This document shows, in pieces, positions 11,953 through 13,400 of a stretch of 13,400 bases of DNA. The notes beneath the pieces were generated by a model, which was not told the DNA's origin, searched no databases, and worked only from the letters and a program-made list of their open reading frames with translations. The position numbers and the translations under genes were made by a program. This DNA is from DATBMA01 sp036555105 (GTDB lineage: Bacteria > Actinomycetota > Acidimicrobiia > Spongiisociales > ZC4RG35): contig DATBMA010000039.1 in the NCBI GenBank assembly GCA_036555105.1, positions 1 to 13,400 on the forward strand, given 5' to 3'. Each line of letters opens with the position of its first letter. Within the stretch, counting starts at the first letter, position 1.

Positions 11953-13010
11953 TCATCCGATGAGGAACTGGCCGGCTCATTCAGCTCGTCGGCTGCCGGT
12001 TCGCCCGGTCCTTCCGCCTCGGGTGCCAAACGTCGACGCACCGAGGTGGAGAGATGAAAGAGCTCTTCAAAGTAACGCTTGGACTGCGCAGATAGGAGCC
12101 CTGCCGCCAGCAGCTGGATGGCAGCCAGCGCCGCCAGTGCCGCCCCGAGTGCGAGGCCGGTGCCGGGATCCTCGCTCAGCAGGATCGCAATCGTCAGCGC
12201 GATGGCGACCGCACCGAGCACAAACCCGGGGATCAGGAAGAAGATGAACGGCCGGAACAGGAAGCCCGAGAAGGCGAAGCCAGCCGTAGTTCGACTCATG
12301 CGCATGCCAGAGGACCGCCGCTTCCCGAGATGGCTCCAGTCCAGGTCTGCGGGGATCTCGATGATCAGGCCTCGCAGTAGCTCGGCCTTGTAGATGATCT
12401 CTGCGTTGATCTCGTTGTCCATCGCCTTGAGATTGAGCGAGTCGAGGAAGCGCCGGTCGTAGGCTCGCACCAATCCGGTAGCGGTGTGCACCCCGCTCTT
12501 GGAGACAAGCGAAAGGAAACGGTTGGCCGCCCGGCTTGTCAGCAGGCGGACTCTGGGCACCGCTTTGGCGCTCCCGCCAGCCATGTACGGCGAGGCGATG
12601 ACCACCTTGGCTTTGGTGGCGACGATGGAGTCGAGCAATCGTTCGATGTGGTCGGGTGAGTAGGAGAGGTCCGCATCGAACACCACCACGTAGTCGGTCT
12701 TGCAATGCGGGAAGGCAAACCGGAGCGCCTGCCCTACTCGGAAATTGCGGGAGTGCCTGAGCACTCGTACGTGAGCCTTCCCGGTGGCGAACTCTTCGGC
12801 CAAGTCGGCGCTGCCATCGCTGCTGCCGTCGTCAACGATCAGGATCTCGCCTCGATACCGCTCAGACAGGGTGTCCAGGTGGCTTTGCAACAGCTTCAGG
12901 TTCGAGGCCAGGTGCTCTGCCTCGTTGTAGACGGGCAACACCAGCGTGAACGAGACAGTGCCAGCAGCTAGCTGACTCCCGTCGTGGGCTGTGCCGTCCC
13001 GTATAGACAT
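11931..13010 (-). CDS. Family 2 (GT2) glycosyltransferase with C-terminal membrane helices
   Basis: A 359-residue GT-A fold glycosyltransferase of the polyprenyl-phosphate glycosyltransferase (DPM1/GtrB-like) type, which probably charges a lipid phosphate with a sugar at the cytoplasmic membrane face. The catalytic domain has LVLPVYNEAEHL (23-34), the nucleotide-binding VDDGSSDGS (59-67), LRHSRNFRVGQAL (84-96) and the metal-binding FDADLSYSPDHI (111-122). Two hydrophobic segments follow, about 250-278 and 284-308, separated by a short acidic turn, and then a KRYFEELF amphipathic stretch. The last ~30 residues are acidic, rich in Ser/Glu/Pro and likely disordered. ATG at 13010 is preceded by AGGAG 4 nt upstream, which fixes the start. 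The gene is convergent with wecB and overlaps its 3' end by 22 nt. The sugar donor is not predictable from the motifs. Confidence 0.92.
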   Translation of the reverse strand: MSIRDGTAHDGSQLAAGTVSFTLVLPVYNEAEHLASNLKLLQSHLDTLSERYRGEILIVDDGSSDGSADLAEEFATGKAHVRVLRHSRNFRVGQALRFAFPHCKTDYVVVFDADLSYSPDHIERLLDSIVATKAKVVIASPYMAGGSAKAVPRVRLLTSRAANRFLSLVSKSGVHTATGLVRAYDRRFLDSLNLKAMDNEINAEIIYKAELLRGLIIEIPADLDWSHLGKRRSSGMRMSRTTAGFAFSGFLFRPFIFFLIPGFVLGAVAIALTIAILLSEDPGTGLALGAALAALAAIQLLAAGLLSAQSKRYFEELFHLSTSVRRRLAPEAEGPGEPAADELNEPASSSSDDQTAAQL

Positions 13011-13054
13011 TGGGCTCCTGGGTCTCTCAGGTTTCGGCGCGGCCCTCAGTGCCC

Positions 13055-13089
13055 TTTAGCCAGGCGGTTTCGTATGGCCGAGCGCTAAA
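13055..13089 (-). other. Weak inverted repeat at the 3' end of the dehalogenase-like gene
   Basis: tttagc (13055-13060) and gctaaa (13084-13089) are reverse complements separated by 23 nt and include the stop codon of the hydrolase gene. On the minus strand this could form a stem at the transcript end, but only six pairs form and no T-run follows, so the terminator role is doubtful. Confidence 0.2.
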
Positions 13090-13400
13090 TCGTTTCGAGC
13101 CACGAGCGTATCGACGCCGTGATCCGATCGGGCGAGTCCTCCATCAGGAAGTGACTTCCTGGCACGACCTCGACTGTGGTGGCGTTCCATCGTTTCCAGG
13201 CCGCCGCTCGGTGGGGGGACACGAGGAACCCCGGATCCCCCGTCACGATGAGTTTGGGGACACTGGTGGTACGGCACCAGGCCCGAGCGGCGTCGACCGT
13301 CTCCTTGATAGGCCCGGGATCCCCCGCGATGGGCAACGCCCGCATGAGCGAGATCAACGGACGGGATTTCTCTCCGCCCTCGACATCCGGGCGCCTGTAT
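13085..13400 (-). CDS. Haloalkane dehalogenase-like alpha/beta hydrolase, C-terminal part (5' partial)
   Basis: The minus-strand frame is open from the right edge to the TAG at 13085, giving 104 C-terminal residues. They follow the haloalkane dehalogenase pattern (DhaA/LinB): a leading Y..P, then RALPIAGDPGPI, AWCRTTSVPKLIVTGDPGFLVSP and finally VVPGSHFLMEDSPDRITASIRSWL. The His of GSHFLMEDSPD is in the position of the catalytic histidine of the Asp-His-acid triad. The nucleophile aspartate and the halide-binding Trp residues lie outside the window, so substrate class cannot be confirmed. Related alpha/beta hydrolases (epoxide hydrolase, luciferase-like proteins) share this end. It would be transcribed toward the GT2 gene, with 74 nt between them, and co-transcription is possible. 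The real start is not in the window; the TTG at 13357 is internal. Confidence 0.75.
   Translation of the reverse strand, partial: YRRPDVEGGEKSRPLISLMRALPIAGDPGPIKETVDAARAWCRTTSVPKLIVTGDPGFLVSPHRAAAWKRWNATTVEVVPGSHFLMEDSPDRITASIRSWLETI

Overview
The window is a high-GC (roughly 65%) bacterial chromosome segment with tightly packed genes, frequent GTG/TTG starts and several stop/start overlaps. GC content, the FadE-like acyl-CoA dehydrogenases and the TANNNT-type -10 candidates point to an actinomycete (Actinomycetota, possibly Acidimicrobiia). This placement is inference, because no rRNA or marker gene is present.

Layout. (1) 3-2001, plus strand: the C-terminal part of a large FadE5/DmdC-type acyl-CoA dehydrogenase, then a complete short acyl-CoA dehydrogenase. 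(2) 2077-3563, minus strand: a GT4 glycosyltransferase followed by a small DUF3467 protein. (3) 3861-5581, plus strand, divergent from (2): a protein closely matching plant-type GDP-mannose 3,5-epimerase, then a WecG/TagA/CpsF (GT26) glycosyltransferase. (4) 5578-9071, minus strand: a fused ATP sulfurylase-APS kinase and, 8 nt behind it, an SLC13-type permease with two regulatory domains, forming a sulfate uptake and activation operon. (5) 9072-9682: a 611-nt divergent intergenic region holding an imperfect array of about four hairpin-rich tandem repeats. (6) 9683-10643, plus strand: three overlapping small genes of unknown function (a membrane-anchored protein, a double zinc-ribbon protein and a 69-residue protein). 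(7) 10747-11952, plus strand: a WecB-type UDP-GlcNAc 2-epimerase, convergent with and overlapping a GT2 glycosyltransferase with C-terminal membrane helices (11931-13010, minus). (8) 13085-13400, minus strand: the C-terminal end of a haloalkane dehalogenase-like alpha/beta hydrolase.

How the genes fit together. Five genes (GT4, GME-like epimerase, GT26, WecB, GT2) belong to cell-surface glycan synthesis: nucleotide-sugar epimerisation and sugar transfer to lipid carriers or growing chains. WecB makes UDP-ManNAc, the donor used by TagA-type GT26 enzymes, so these two may be functionally linked although 5 kb apart. The sulfate operon makes PAPS, which feeds cysteine synthesis or sulfation of glycans; no sulfotransferase or PAPS reductase is visible, so that choice stays open.

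The least explained parts are the hairpin repeat array at 9169-9610 and the adjacent three-gene overlapping operon. No CRISPR array, tRNA, rRNA, transposase or phage gene was found.
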